Below, in pieces: positions 47,412-56,581 of a stretch of 64,000 nucleotides of DNA (within the stretch, counting starts at the first letter, position 1; every line of letters starts with the position of its first letter). The stretch is taken from the NCBI GenBank assembly GCA_902589115.1, contig CACIRS010000004.1:1-64000 (forward strand), given 5' to 3'. The notes under the pieces were generated by a model. The model did no database searches, was not told where the DNA came from, and saw only the letters and a list, made by a program, of their open reading frames with translations. The position numbers and the translations under genes are program-made. This DNA comes from an uncultured Prochlorococcus sp. (lineage in GTDB: Bacteria > Cyanobacteriota > Cyanobacteriia > PCC-6307 > Cyanobiaceae).

Positions 47412-47908
47412 AGCCTATGAAGCAAAGCAACTGCATGGCTACTAATCCCTTCCTCGCGACCTTCAGGTCCAAGGCATTCGTTAGTAGTTGCTTTAACCGA
47501 AACTAAATCTAGTTCTATTCGCATTTTATCCGCCATGTTGCTTCTCATTTGATTAATATAAGGTTTCATTTTTGGTCTTTCGGCAATTATTACAGCATCT
47601 ACATTCGTTATACCCCAACCATTTTTTTTAATTAAATCAACTACATTTTTTAAAAGAATTAAACTATCAGCTCCTTTCCACCTTGGGTCTTCTGGTGGGA
47701 AATATTTCCCTATATCTCCAAGTGCTAAAGCTCCAAGCAATGCATCTGTAATTGCATGTGCAAGTACATCAGCATCGCTATGACCTTCTAGCCCTAGACC
47801 GGCTGGATGCTTCAGTTTTACTCCTCCAATAATCAAAGGCCTATCAGGAACTAAGCGATGAATGTCATAACCGTTGCCGATGCGGAACTGAGGTTTTGCG
47901 TCAGTCAT
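47408..47908 (-). CDS. ispF: 2-C-methyl-D-erythritol 2,4-cyclodiphosphate synthase
   Basis: IspF cyclises CDP-ME phosphate in the non-mevalonate isoprenoid pathway, the same pathway as dxr in this window. Zinc ligands are in [19 protein letters not shown] and [20 protein letters not shown], and the substrate site in [15 protein letters not shown]. The C-terminal [20 protein letters not shown] completes the signature. The length of 166 is standard. It is the first gene of the ispF-TIGR03792-larB operon. Confidence 0.96.
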   Translation of the reverse strand: MTDAKPQFRIGNGYDIHRLVPDRPLIIGGVKLKHPAGLGLEGHSDADVLAHAITDALLGALALGDIGKYFPPEDPRWKGADSLILLKNVVDLIKKNGWGITNVDAVIIAERPKMKPYINQMRSNMADKMRIELDLVSVKATTNECLGPEGREEGISSHAVALLHRL

Positions 47909-48208
47909 AGCAGAGGTTCTTGAGCAAAGAATAGGATCTGTACTTCAAAAAATACATTCTTTAGGTCATTCTTACTCATACACTCTATAAACATCGCAGT
48001 TGATTGAACTAAATTAGGCCTATGACATAGATAAGCAATCAAACTAGTCAGTTCAAATTTTTCCGACTTATCTAAATTCAACCTATAATCTTCTGCAAAG
48101 CAAAGGTTAAAATATGCAATCTTGTTTTAATCTTTGATTGATAAGGGTAAACACTTTATTATTTTTATTTGGATAAAATCTACTGAAATATTCACATTTT
48201 TTTTTAAA
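47909..48208. other. Gene-free gap between trmD and ispF
   Basis: I see no gene here. The two ORFs the track lists around 48130-48385 lie mainly opposite trmD. The sequence is AT-rich with several T runs but no clear hairpin. It must contain the ispF promoter at its left end. Confidence 0.5.
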
Positions 48209-48910
48209 TTAGCTCTTTTTCGAAAGCCAACTAGCATAAAGATCAGGCCTACGATTTTTCGTTCTTTCTTCTCTTTTTCTTTGTCTCCAATCAGCAATAG
48301 CCTTGTGGTTTCCACTCCGCAAAATATCAGGAACCTTCATCCCCCTATAGTTTTCTGGTCTCGTGTACTGAGGATAATCCAATAAAAAATTGTTGTGACT
48401 TTCTTCCAATAAAGAGTTCTTATCTCCCAACGAACCTGGTAAAAGTCTAATTAAGCCATTAATGATAACCATTGCTGGTAATTCGCCTCCGGTAAGAATA
48501 AAATCGCCTATAGAAATTTCTTCATCGACTAGGGTTCTAATCCTTTCATCAAAACCTTCATACTGGCCGCAGATAAGAATTAATTGGTCTTGCTCCAAAG
48601 ACCAACGTTGTAAATCTTGCTGTTGAAGAGGTTTACCTTGGGGACACATCATTATCACCTTTCTTCGTTCTTTTAAAGGAATTGATTCAATTGCCGAAAA
48701 AATAGGCTCAGGCTTAAGAAGCATCCCAGGCCCACCTCCATAAGGCTCATCATCAACTTTTCTATATCTATCAAAGGCAAAATCACGCGGATTATGAAGA
48801 AATAACTCTGCAATATTTGTATCCAAAGCCCTTTTAATAATGCCAAGTCCACCTAAAGAAGAGAATGCATCAGGCGATAAGCTGACAACATCTAAGCGAT
48901 AAGGAACCAT
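48209..48910 (-). CDS. trmD: tRNA (guanine-37-N1)-methyltransferase
   Basis: TrmD methylates G37 next to the anticodon to prevent frameshifting. The SPOUT knot is in ILICGQYEGFDERIRTLVDE and IGDFILTGGELPAMVIING, and the C-terminal domain begins with YTRPENYRGMKVPDILRSGN. The 233-residue length fits. It lies 132 bases downstream of era on the same strand; era, a ribosome-assembly GTPase, may share transcription. Confidence 0.96.
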   Translation of the reverse strand: MVPYRLDVVSLSPDAFSSLGGLGIIKRALDTNIAELFLHNPRDFAFDRYRKVDDEPYGGGPGMLLKPEPIFSAIESIPLKERRKVIMMCPQGKPLQQQDLQRWSLEQDQLILICGQYEGFDERIRTLVDEEISIGDFILTGGELPAMVIINGLIRLLPGSLGDKNSLLEESHNNFLLDYPQYTRPENYRGMKVPDILRSGNHKAIADWRQRKREERTKNRRPDLYASWLSKKS

Positions 48911-49041
48911 AAAGAAACATCCAATTCTTTAACCATATCCCCAATCGGCGTAATATTTCTATCTGAAAATATCTTCTAATCAAATATTTCAAAAAATCTA
49001 GAGATTTTATAGATATGAGTTCTTAAATTCAAGAAAACTAG

Positions 49042-50031
49042 TTATTCAGTACTTCCATAACCTAATTCCAACAATCTTGCAGGCTTCCTTCTCCAATCAG
49101 GAACTACCTTTACAAAGCATTCCAAGTAGACAGGGCCATCAATCAATTTCTGCATTTGCAGTCTTGCCTCTTGGCCAATCAGCCGTAACATTCTCCCCCC
49201 TTTACCAATAAGAATAGCCTTTTGACTTTTCCGTTCAACAAGAATAGTTGCAAGAATTGCAGTCACACCAATACTCCCCAGTTTTTTGCTAGGTCTTTTA
49301 ATATCTTCTATGCGATCGATATTGACTGCAACACTATGAGGAACTTCTTCTCTAGTATTAATCAAAACTTGTTCTCTAATTAATTCTGCGAGAAGTATTT
49401 TTTCAGGTTGGTCACAAACCATCTCTGGCGGATATAAAAGTGGGCCATTGGGTAATTGTATGGAAATCTTTTCGATTAATTCACTACATCCTTCTCCTTG
49501 AATTGCACTGCAACGATGAATAGACCAATTTGGATTATTTAAAAAATTAGAATATTCCTTTTCTGCGACTGCATAATTCTCCTCATTTAATAAATCTGAT
49601 TTATTCAAGACCACTATTACCGGGACTTCGTATTTTTTTAGTAAATTTACGATAAATGCGTCCCCTTTCCCAGGTCGATTGTTAGCTTCAAGAATTAGTA
49701 GGACCACATCAACCTCACCAATAGATGACTTAGCAGTTTGCACTAAACGTTCACCTAGCAAATGATGAGGTTTATGAATTCCAGGAGTATCAACCAGAAT
49801 CAATTGAGCAGTTTTTGTGGTCAGAATTGCTCTAAGGCGGTTTCTAGTTGTTTGAGCAACTGGAGATGTAATTGCGACCTTTTCACCAAGACATTGATTA
49901 AGCAAAGTAGATTTGCCTACATTGGGTCTTCCAATCAAGGCAACAAATCCTGAACGATAATCCTTGGCTATAGGCTCAGATAAGGACAAAGACTTGAAAA
50001 CAAGGAATGATTTCCCATAGCGTGACTCCAA
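49042..50031 (-). CDS. era: GTPase Era
   Basis: Era binds 16S rRNA and assists 30S assembly. The G1 loop is in ALIGRPNVGKSTLLNQ, G3 DTPG in LILVDTPGIHKPHHLLGE and G4 NKSD in VIVVLNKSDLL. The C-terminal KH domain with GKGGRMLRLIGQEARLQMQK binds RNA. The ORF starts at TTG 50031; another TTG at 49989 would remove 14 non-conserved residues and leave room for divergent promoters. No ATG start is available. Confidence 0.95.
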   Translation of the reverse strand: MESRYGKSFLVFKSLSLSEPIAKDYRSGFVALIGRPNVGKSTLLNQCLGEKVAITSPVAQTTRNRLRAILTTKTAQLILVDTPGIHKPHHLLGERLVQTAKSSIGEVDVVLLILEANNRPGKGDAFIVNLLKKYEVPVIVVLNKSDLLNEENYAVAEKEYSNFLNNPNWSIHRCSAIQGEGCSELIEKISIQLPNGPLLYPPEMVCDQPEKILLAELIREQVLINTREEVPHSVAVNIDRIEDIKRPSKKLGSIGVTAILATILVERKSQKAILIGKGGRMLRLIGQEARLQMQKLIDGPVYLECFVKVVPDWRRKPARLLELGYGSTE

Positions 50032-50568
50032 ATGGACAGAAAAGCTATGACCAACAAGAAACTAAATTTTGAAAAATCTCTAAATGCCTCAATAGTTTGG
50101 TGCAATGCTTGGGAAAGAGGAGAAATAAGCGATGAAGTAATTGCAGAGCATGTTAATGATCTAATAAATAGTCAAGATGGTGCACGCGCTTTTTTTGCCG
50201 TCAGCCTTTCCAGTGATTGTCCTTTAATGGATAGATTGCCTGAGGCATTTGTAATTCAACTAAGAAGTCATGGCGAAATCGTTGTTGACTTAATTATCAA
50301 GAATCTAGCCATGAGTAGCGCTATGGCCTTACATCATGAACGTCATTCAAACAAAAAACAAAAAGCTGGCTCAGAAAGGATTAAATCAAGATGCATAGAC
50401 CTTTTAAGATTATTAGAGCCAAATTCTGTCAAGAATAATTTAGGAATACTTCAAAACTCAATAACTGGAGATGGGGCCTATAAGGCATTTCTTGATAAGT
50501 GGAATTATGATCAAGAGCAAAAGGAAGCCATTCAAGAGAGTATTTATAAAATAGCCAAAAAAAATTAA
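50032..50568 (+). CDS. Conserved cyanobacterial protein, function unknown
   Basis: The 178-residue protein is soluble and helical, with LNASIVWCNAWERGEISDEV and GARAFFAVSLSSDCPLMDRL. No domain is recognised. The start at 50032 abuts the era TTG; the ATG at 50047 is an alternative. Its last codons lie within the terminator of the opposite-strand BI-1 gene. It is unlike any known era partner, and its position may be incidental. Confidence 0.6.
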   Translation: MDRKAMTNKKLNFEKSLNASIVWCNAWERGEISDEVIAEHVNDLINSQDGARAFFAVSLSSDCPLMDRLPEAFVIQLRSHGEIVVDLIIKNLAMSSAMALHHERHSNKKQKAGSERIKSRCIDLLRLLEPNSVKNNLGILQNSITGDGAYKAFLDKWNYDQEQKEAIQESIYKIAKKN

Positions 50569-50606
50569 CTGATGAAAGGGGCAATAGAAATCCTTTCATC
50601 AGTTAA
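50557..50606 (-). terminator. Terminator of the BI-1 family gene
   Basis: TTAACTGATGAAAGG and CCTTTCATCAGTTAA form a perfect 15-base stem with a 12-base loop. On the minus strand it is followed by eight T. It also contains the stop codon of the opposite gene and may end that transcript as well, though no T run follows on the plus side. Confidence 0.85.
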
Positions 50607-50637
50607 TAGTTAATTCAAAAGGAAAAATCTGGAAGAT

Positions 50638-51375
50638 CTAATCTCTTCTACCTCCTCCTTGAAGTGCAATCATTAGACGAAGAATAAAGATGAAGAGGTT
50701 GATATATGTGAGATACATTCCTAGAGCACCTGCTAAATATTGATCATCACGATATGTTCTTGGCATTGTATAGAAGTCAACAAAAGACATTCCTACAAAA
50801 AGTACTGTTCCAAAACCTGCAATCATTAATTCGAAGCTACTTCCCCCAAACATTCCTGGAGCAAATAATCCTCCAACTATTTGAACGAGCATTGCAATAA
50901 TCAAACCAATCAAACCAAGTCCGACCACACCACTCAATGCCTGGCCAACACTGTCACTCATCCGACGACCAACAACTGAAGCTATTGCAAAAGTAATTCC
51001 AGTAGCGAGAGCTGCTGTTCCAACTGCACCCATACCTGCACTACCTATTGCTATTGCAACTATTCCACTCAAGGTATATCCAGTAATAAGGCTATAAGCA
51101 CTTAGTAATGGCAAAGCTGTTGAGTTGTTTGCCTTCATGGCAACGTTTTGAGCCACAAAGAAAAGAATGAAATTTCCTACAAGAGCAACCCAAAAAAGAG
51201 GCATGAAAAGTCCTGGGTTAGTCACCTGTAAAGAGAGACCACCAATTACACCGCCTGCAGTTAAAACCATTCCGCCACCTACATAAGGCAGGGCTTTATT
51301 GACTACATTTGGGCCAACTAGAGCGCTGGACTGAGCTTCTCTAATGGCTTGCTGAAAATTACTGCTTGCTGGCAT
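50638..51375 (-). CDS. BI-1/YccA family inner-membrane protein
   Basis: The 245-residue protein has seven hydrophobic helices, for example MPLFWVALVGNFILFFVAQN and VVGLGLIGLIIAMLVQIVGG. The ending GMYLTYINLFIFILRLMIAL is typical of the Bax inhibitor-1 / YccA family, which in bacteria includes FtsH-interacting proteins. Its molecular role in cyanobacteria is unknown. A strong terminator follows. Confidence 0.88.
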   Translation of the reverse strand: MPASSNFQQAIREAQSSALVGPNVVNKALPYVGGGMVLTAGGVIGGLSLQVTNPGLFMPLFWVALVGNFILFFVAQNVAMKANNSTALPLLSAYSLITGYTLSGIVAIAIGSAGMGAVGTAALATGITFAIASVVGRRMSDSVGQALSGVVGLGLIGLIIAMLVQIVGGLFAPGMFGGSSFELMIAGFGTVLFVGMSFVDFYTMPRTYRDDQYLAGALGMYLTYINLFIFILRLMIALQGGGRRD

Positions 51376-51451
51376 AACTAACCAGATGTCTGAACTAAGT
51401 TACTTTGACAGCAAAAAAACGTAATTGGGCGAATTATTTGTGCGGATCTCC

Positions 51452-52423
51452 CTATTCGTTGTATTTAGATGCATAAGCATTGACGACCTTCTGAACCAGA
51501 GGATGTCTAACGACATCTGCAGAGTTCAGATAACAAACTGCAACACCATCAACACTTTTCAATAAATCTGCAGCCTCAACAAGCCCACTTAATTGTCCAT
51601 TAGGTAAATCAACCTGGGTGATATCTCCTGTCACTACCATCCGAGACCTCTCACCAAGTCTTGTCAATACCATTTGCATCTGAGCAGAAGTTGTGTTCTG
51701 CGCCTCATCAAGGATGACAAATGCTTCATCTAAAGTTCTACCTCTCATATAGGCAAGAGGAGCCACCTCGATTACACCTTTTTCAAGTAAAGAAATAGTT
51801 TTTTCTTGGCCTAGCAAAGTATGAAGGGCGTCATACAGAGGGCGAAGATATGGATCAACTTTTTGCTGCAAATCACCTGGAAGGAAGCCCAATCTTTCTC
51901 CAGCTTCAACGGCAGGGCGAGTTAATACAAGCCTTTCGACTTTTTTATCAGTAAGCATTTTCACAGCAAGAACAGTCGCCAAAAAAGTTTTTCCTGTACC
52001 AGCAGGGCCCAAAGCAAATGTCAAATCATGATTTTTCATTGCATCGACATAAGTCTTCTGTCGAAATGTTTTTGGTCTTAATAATCTGCCCCTTTGACTT
52101 CTTGCAAGAATTTGATTGCCTAATTCTTGATGGTCTTTTTTCCTGCCTGATTCCAAAGCATTAAGCGCCAAATGCAAATCAACTGAAGAAACAACCTGAC
52201 CTTCTTGCCATAACGATTTAGTTAGCTCAACAAGTGCAATAGATCTTTCTAGTTGATCAGAATCCCCAAATATTTCAAGGCTTAGACCTCTCAATACCAT
52301 AGAAGAACCTGTTAGCTCTTCTATTCTTTTTAGATTTTTATGATCCTGACCAGTTAAGGCCAAAGCAGAGTCATTATCGGGTAGATCTATTACGAAGCGA
52401 CCTTCATTGGAAGCTTCTTTCAT
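51452..52423 (-). CDS. phoH: PhoH-like ATPase
   Basis: The P-loop is in DLTFALGPAGTGKTFLATVL and Walker B in RTLDEAFVILDEAQNTTSAQ, both conserved in PhoH proteins. The N-terminal 80 residues form a KH-like domain typical of long bacterial PhoH. The family is linked to RNA metabolism and stress, and in some bacteria to phosphate limitation. It follows rpsP with only 8 bases between, so rpsP and phoH are probably co-transcribed with ffh upstream. Confidence 0.92.
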   Translation of the reverse strand: MKEASNEGRFVIDLPDNDSALALTGQDHKNLKRIEELTGSSMVLRGLSLEIFGDSDQLERSIALVELTKSLWQEGQVVSSVDLHLALNALESGRKKDHQELGNQILARSQRGRLLRPKTFRQKTYVDAMKNHDLTFALGPAGTGKTFLATVLAVKMLTDKKVERLVLTRPAVEAGERLGFLPGDLQQKVDPYLRPLYDALHTLLGQEKTISLLEKGVIEVAPLAYMRGRTLDEAFVILDEAQNTTSAQMQMVLTRLGERSRMVVTGDITQVDLPNGQLSGLVEAADLLKSVDGVAVCYLNSADVVRHPLVQKVVNAYASKYNE

Positions 52424-52431
52424 TTGAAAAT

Positions 52432-52815
52432 TCAGCTATCTGATGAATCTGAAGCAGATGATTCTGCCTCTGATCCTTCAGCTTTTTTTTCTGCAGCTTT
52501 TTTTTCTGACTTCTTGGATTCTTGTTTACTTGCCTCAGCCATTTTGGCTTTTCCAATTATTTCAGCAGGCCTAATTTTTTTTTCAAGTAACCCTCCTTTT
52601 TCGAGTAAAGACCTAACTGCATCAGTTGGCTGAGCCCCTTGACTCAGTCTTAACCTCAATGCTTCTGTATCAAGCCTAGTTTCCTTAGTGCGAGGATTAT
52701 AAAACCCTAATTCTTGAAGAGGCCGACCATCTCGTCTAGAGGTGCTATTACAAGCGACCAAACGGAAACTCGCTTCACGCTTCTTCCCGAAACGCTTCAG
52801 ACGAAGCTTAATCAT
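52432..52815 (-). CDS. rpsP: 30S ribosomal protein S16
   Basis: S16 is a small assembly protein of the 30S subunit. The core is residues 1-82: [40 protein letters not shown] and [22 protein letters not shown]-terminal extension of about 40 residues is rich in Lys, Ala, Glu and Ser ([20 protein letters not shown]) and low in complexity, as in other picocyanobacteria. It lies 81 bases after ffh on the same strand. Confidence 0.96.
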   Translation of the reverse strand: MIKLRLKRFGKKREASFRLVACNSTSRRDGRPLQELGFYNPRTKETRLDTEALRLRLSQGAQPTDAVRSLLEKGGLLEKKIRPAEIIGKAKMAEASKQESKKSEKKAAEKKAEGSEAESSASDSSDS

Positions 52816-52896
52816 TTTGACTTTACTTATTGAACTGTTTTGTTTTGATGCTGCTTAAGAAACAGAATCAAATTACTACTTTAACCTGCTGAAGGA

Positions 52897-54360
52897 TCAA
52901 AGGTCTCCAAAACCCTTCTTTTTCTTATGGGGTTTCTGACGTTTTGGAGAGCCGCTACCTAATCTTTTTCCTTTTTGATTAGCTCCAGGAAAATTTCCTG
53001 AGTCCATACCAGGCATTCCCATACCAGGCATTCCCATACCAGGCATTCCCATACCAGGCATTACTCCAGTAGACATTTGCTTCATAAAACCACGCATTTT
53101 TTGAAAATCAGCCAAAACCTTATCCACATCAGCAGATTTATAACCACTTCCTATTGCTACTCTTTTCCTACGAGAAGGTTGAGCTGCTAAAAGTTCAGGC
53201 TGAGTTCTTTCATCAGGAGTCATTGACCCAATCATTGCTTCAATTCTATGCAGCTGTTCCTCTCCACTTTTAAGCATTCCATCATCAATTTTACTCATTC
53301 CAGGAATCATCTTCATCAGGCCACCAAGTGATCCCATCCTTTTAATAAGTTTGAGTTGTTTTACAAAGTCAGAAAAATCAAAAGTAGCCTCTTGAAGCTT
53401 TTTCTGCATTTGCTCAGCATCTGCAATTTCAACTTCTTTTTGAGCTTTTTCTACAAGGGTTAATACGTCACCCATTCCAAGTATTCGACTCGCCATCCTT
53501 TCTGGATGAAATGGTTGGAGAGCTTCAACTTTTTCTCCAGTTCCAATAAACTTGATAGGCTGCCCGCTAATTTTTCGAATTGAAAGAGCTGCTCCACCTC
53601 TAGAATCTCCATCTAATTTTGTTAATACCGCTCCTGTAATTCCAACTTTCTCATGAAAGGTTCTAGTCAAATCTGCAGCTTCTTGACCAATCATTGAATC
53701 GACAACAAGTAAAACCTCATCTGGATTTACAGCTTTGCGAATTCGTACCATTTCTTCCATCATTTCAGCATCTATTTGTAATCTTCCTGCTGTATCAACT
53801 AATAACGTGTCATATTTTTCCTCACGCGCCTTTCTTAAACCTGCACTAGCAATTTCCTCTGGCTTAGCATCAGTTCCCAGACTAAAAACATCAACATCTA
53901 TCTGAGAGCCAAGAGTATTTAATTGCTCAATAGCAGCTGGCCTATAGACATCTGCACCAACCAACAAAGCCTTCTTGCCTTTCTCTTTAAGATAAAGACC
54001 CAATTTTGCAGTAGCAGTTGTTTTACCTGCACCTTGAAGACCTGCCATAAGAACAACTGTTGGAGCCTCTTGAACATCAGCCAAAGGTGAGTTTGCACCT
54101 CCCATTACTTCAACTAATTGATCATTAACAACTTGAATAAACTTCTGTCCTGGATTTACTCCTCGAACAACTTCTGTACCAATTGCTTTTACTCGAACTT
54201 CCTCAACAAATTCCTTGACAACAGACAAACTCACATCAGCGTCAAGGAGAGCTCGTCTTACCTCTTTTAAAGCCTCTTCTATATTTGTCTCGCTAATTTT
54301 AGCCTCACCTCTGAAACTCTTAACCGCATCTTCAAAACGGGCTGAAAGATCATCAAACAT
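52897..54360 (-). CDS. ffh: Signal recognition particle protein Ffh
   Basis: Ffh (SRP54) delivers nascent membrane proteins, in cyanobacteria including thylakoid proteins. The GTPase P-loop is in VVLMAGLQGAGKTTATAKLG, G3 in LLVDTAGRLQ and G4 in GAVLTKLDGDSRGG. The M domain follows with the RRKRVAIGSG segment. The C-terminus carries a tandem GMGMP repeat and a Lys-rich end (QKPHKKKKGFGDL). The 487-residue length is normal. The rpsP neighbour is conserved in bacteria. Confidence 0.96.
   Translation of the reverse strand: MFDDLSARFEDAVKSFRGEAKISETNIEEALKEVRRALLDADVSLSVVKEFVEEVRVKAIGTEVVRGVNPGQKFIQVVNDQLVEVMGGANSPLADVQEAPTVVLMAGLQGAGKTTATAKLGLYLKEKGKKALLVGADVYRPAAIEQLNTLGSQIDVDVFSLGTDAKPEEIASAGLRKAREEKYDTLLVDTAGRLQIDAEMMEEMVRIRKAVNPDEVLLVVDSMIGQEAADLTRTFHEKVGITGAVLTKLDGDSRGGAALSIRKISGQPIKFIGTGEKVEALQPFHPERMASRILGMGDVLTLVEKAQKEVEIADAEQMQKKLQEATFDFSDFVKQLKLIKRMGSLGGLMKMIPGMSKIDDGMLKSGEEQLHRIEAMIGSMTPDERTQPELLAAQPSRRKRVAIGSGYKSADVDKVLADFQKMRGFMKQMSTGVMPGMGMPGMGMPGMGMPGMDSGNFPGANQKGKRLGSGSPKRQKPHKKKKGFGDL
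53004..53063 (-). repeat. Four tandem 15-base repeats in ffh
   Basis: The unit CCATACCAGGCATTC occurs four times without gaps; the first three copies are identical and the last differs in one base. On the ffh strand each codes for GMPGM in the methionine-rich C-terminal part. Copy number could vary between strains by slippage. Confidence 0.95.
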
Positions 54361-54429
54361 AACGATTCAATTAAATAGAGAGGTTAATTTTAATAAAAAA
54401 AATTTTAAACTCCTTAAATATAATCTAAA

Positions 54430-56466
54430 TCATTTACCGCTAATATAAGCCACTAGTTGCCAAATATTTTTATCCCTTCCAAGTATATAGGTTACTTTCA
54501 AATCAGGTATAAAGGTTTCTGAAATTGATTTTCCTGAAGAATCAAGTCGTTTTTCACTATATGAAAGTCTTGTTTTAACCTCTATTCTTTTTAGAGTTTG
54601 AGAAACAATTTTCATGGTAGAAATATTTGCTTTTATGATCTGCTTTTCGCCACCTTTCTTATCTTTATTTCTTTCTTTATAGACACGCTTAACAAGAGTA
54701 TCTCTGGCAACATTCTTTAGCGATTCACTCTCTAACCCAGAAAGAATCCTAGATTTAGCATCCAGCCAAGCCTGTACAAGGCTACGAACCTGCTCTTCTG
54801 AAGGGACTTCAGATTTCAAAAGATCAAAAAGCAAAACTTCGCTTTCAATAGTTTCTTTTTCTAGATCACTTTCTCTTAATACAGAATTCTCATTCAAAAG
54901 GAATTCAGATTCTATTTGAGTTGGAGTTTCTATCTCTTGATCTAAATTCTTATTTCGAGATCCAACAAAATTAACAGTGAATCCTATGCAAAATATTGCG
55001 ATTATAAAGTAATATAGTTTAGGTAAACTTTTAATTTTAGAAGTCAAGCTCAGAAAAATATGTCCAAATAAATTCAAACCAGAAACTATTGATCTGAAAT
55101 AATTATTACTATCATCAAATTTTTCTTTATCAAGAGACTGATTATCTTCTAAATTTTCTTCCACATAACTGTTTTTATTAGCTTCATTACTTTCTTCTAT
55201 AGCTTCCTCATGATTGGAATTAACTTCTAAATTTGTATCATCCGCTAGAGAAGTAAAGAAAGAGAAGCCAGCTCTTGCAATACCTAGCCCACTACTCCTA
55301 TCAAGTTGGCCTATATAAGCTTGTACATCTCTGTCTGCAAACCAAGCCTCTAAATCTACTTCGTTAGGATTAACATCTCTATAACCAGGTAGAACATCAG
55401 TCCTTAACCAATCTCTACAGTAATCACATAATGCTCCAAGAATTTCGCCTGGGTAATTATCAAGCCATTGGGTTAAGTCATTATCGCTACTCTCTTTAAA
55501 TCTATATATAGCTTTATCAATATCAGCCAACAACAAATCCATGCAACCTAGTAATGGCATTGAATCAAGCCCTTGAATATTTAAATTCTTTAGATACTTT
55601 CTTGCTTCATAAATTCTTTCCGGCTTTCTTCTTGAAAACCCTACTGCGACCAAAGCCATAACAGCGAGAAATCCTGCATCAGAAGAGCCACTTTTATTCC
55701 AAGTTTTAAAAAGATCGACCTGTTCTTGAACAGTAAGGAACTTTCTAATTTGTTGAAAGAAAAGTTCGAATTCAGATTGTTCTAAACAACTATTTGATTC
55801 TGAATTAGCCCCTTCTATTCCTCCCCTTTGCATTACAAAGTTGTCAAGTAATTCAATACCTTCTTGGTGAGCTAATTGGTCCCCAAGATCTCTGCTAAGT
55901 AAATCAAGTATTCGATAAGGAAGAAGTTCTACTAAATACATCTCAAGCTCTTCACGCTTATCTTTCAATTTCCCCATTCTTTGTAACAACTGAATACCTG
56001 TCTGCAGCAAAGATGCTGCAGACTCGTAATGACGCTCATCTTGTTCTTGTATGGCAGCAGCTTTGCAAGACAAAGCTGTCAAAAGGGTGAGGTCTGCTTC
56101 CCTGCCACTACCCAATGCAGGGGTTTGAGGAGGCTGCAAAGCCTTTATAGCTAGATGGAAAGCCTCGCTTGAGGCATCAGCTTCCCAAAGCAAAATCAAA
56201 CCTGCTACTTCCCTATTAGACGAGAGCTCAAGTCCTAAAGCTCCATCTAACAAAGCAGCTTCATATTTTTCTCGTTGTACCTGATTACTAAGAAGGTCTG
56301 CAGAAAGCCTTAAGAGTTCTGCTCGCTGAATGAGAACCTCATCAGTAAACCCCTCTCGCGGATGCCTATCTAATCGCAATTCCAAGGCCCGAAGGACCTT
56401 CTCAGGCTCCGCCGAAGGGCTCACTCCTAGCAACCGGAAATGATCAATCGGCAATTCCACTAGCAA
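54430..56466 (-). CDS. ftn2: Cell division protein Ftn2/ZipN (ARC6-type)
   Basis: Ftn2 anchors the FtsZ ring to the membrane in cyanobacteria; ARC6 is the plastid version. The N-terminus has a J-like domain (LPIDHFRLLGVSPSAEPEKV and LRLSADLLSNQVQREKYEAA). A helical region follows, then a membrane helix near residue 485 (LYYFIIAIFCIGFTVNFVGS). The C-terminal part (VRSLVQAWLDAKSRILSGLE) lies in the periplasm and resembles the ARC6 end. At 678 residues it is typical. It lies upstream of ffh. Confidence 0.9.
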   Translation of the reverse strand: MLVELPIDHFRLLGVSPSAEPEKVLRALELRLDRHPREGFTDEVLIQRAELLRLSADLLSNQVQREKYEAALLDGALGLELSSNREVAGLILLWEADASSEAFHLAIKALQPPQTPALGSGREADLTLLTALSCKAAAIQEQDERHYESAASLLQTGIQLLQRMGKLKDKREELEMYLVELLPYRILDLLSRDLGDQLAHQEGIELLDNFVMQRGGIEGANSESNSCLEQSEFELFFQQIRKFLTVQEQVDLFKTWNKSGSSDAGFLAVMALVAVGFSRRKPERIYEARKYLKNLNIQGLDSMPLLGCMDLLLADIDKAIYRFKESSDNDLTQWLDNYPGEILGALCDYCRDWLRTDVLPGYRDVNPNEVDLEAWFADRDVQAYIGQLDRSSGLGIARAGFSFFTSLADDTNLEVNSNHEEAIEESNEANKNSYVEENLEDNQSLDKEKFDDSNNYFRSIVSGLNLFGHIFLSLTSKIKSLPKLYYFIIAIFCIGFTVNFVGSRNKNLDQEIETPTQIESEFLLNENSVLRESDLEKETIESEVLLFDLLKSEVPSEEQVRSLVQAWLDAKSRILSGLESESLKNVARDTLVKRVYKERNKDKKGGEKQIIKANISTMKIVSQTLKRIEVKTRLSYSEKRLDSSGKSISETFIPDLKVTYILGRDKNIWQLVAYISGK

Positions 56467-56581
56467 TTAGGCCATTGGGATAAAACTCTAGGCATGAGAA
56501 GGGGTTTTGCCCATCGTTCTTCCTCATGCCCTTACAGTCGTATAAATAGTGTTAGTTATTTGCATGATTGATAGCACAGCC

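Noticed and set aside
48134-48385. Plus-strand ORF of 83 codons and the 62-codon minus ORF near it
   Set aside because: Both lie mostly over the trmD coding region in other frames and show no protein-like pattern.
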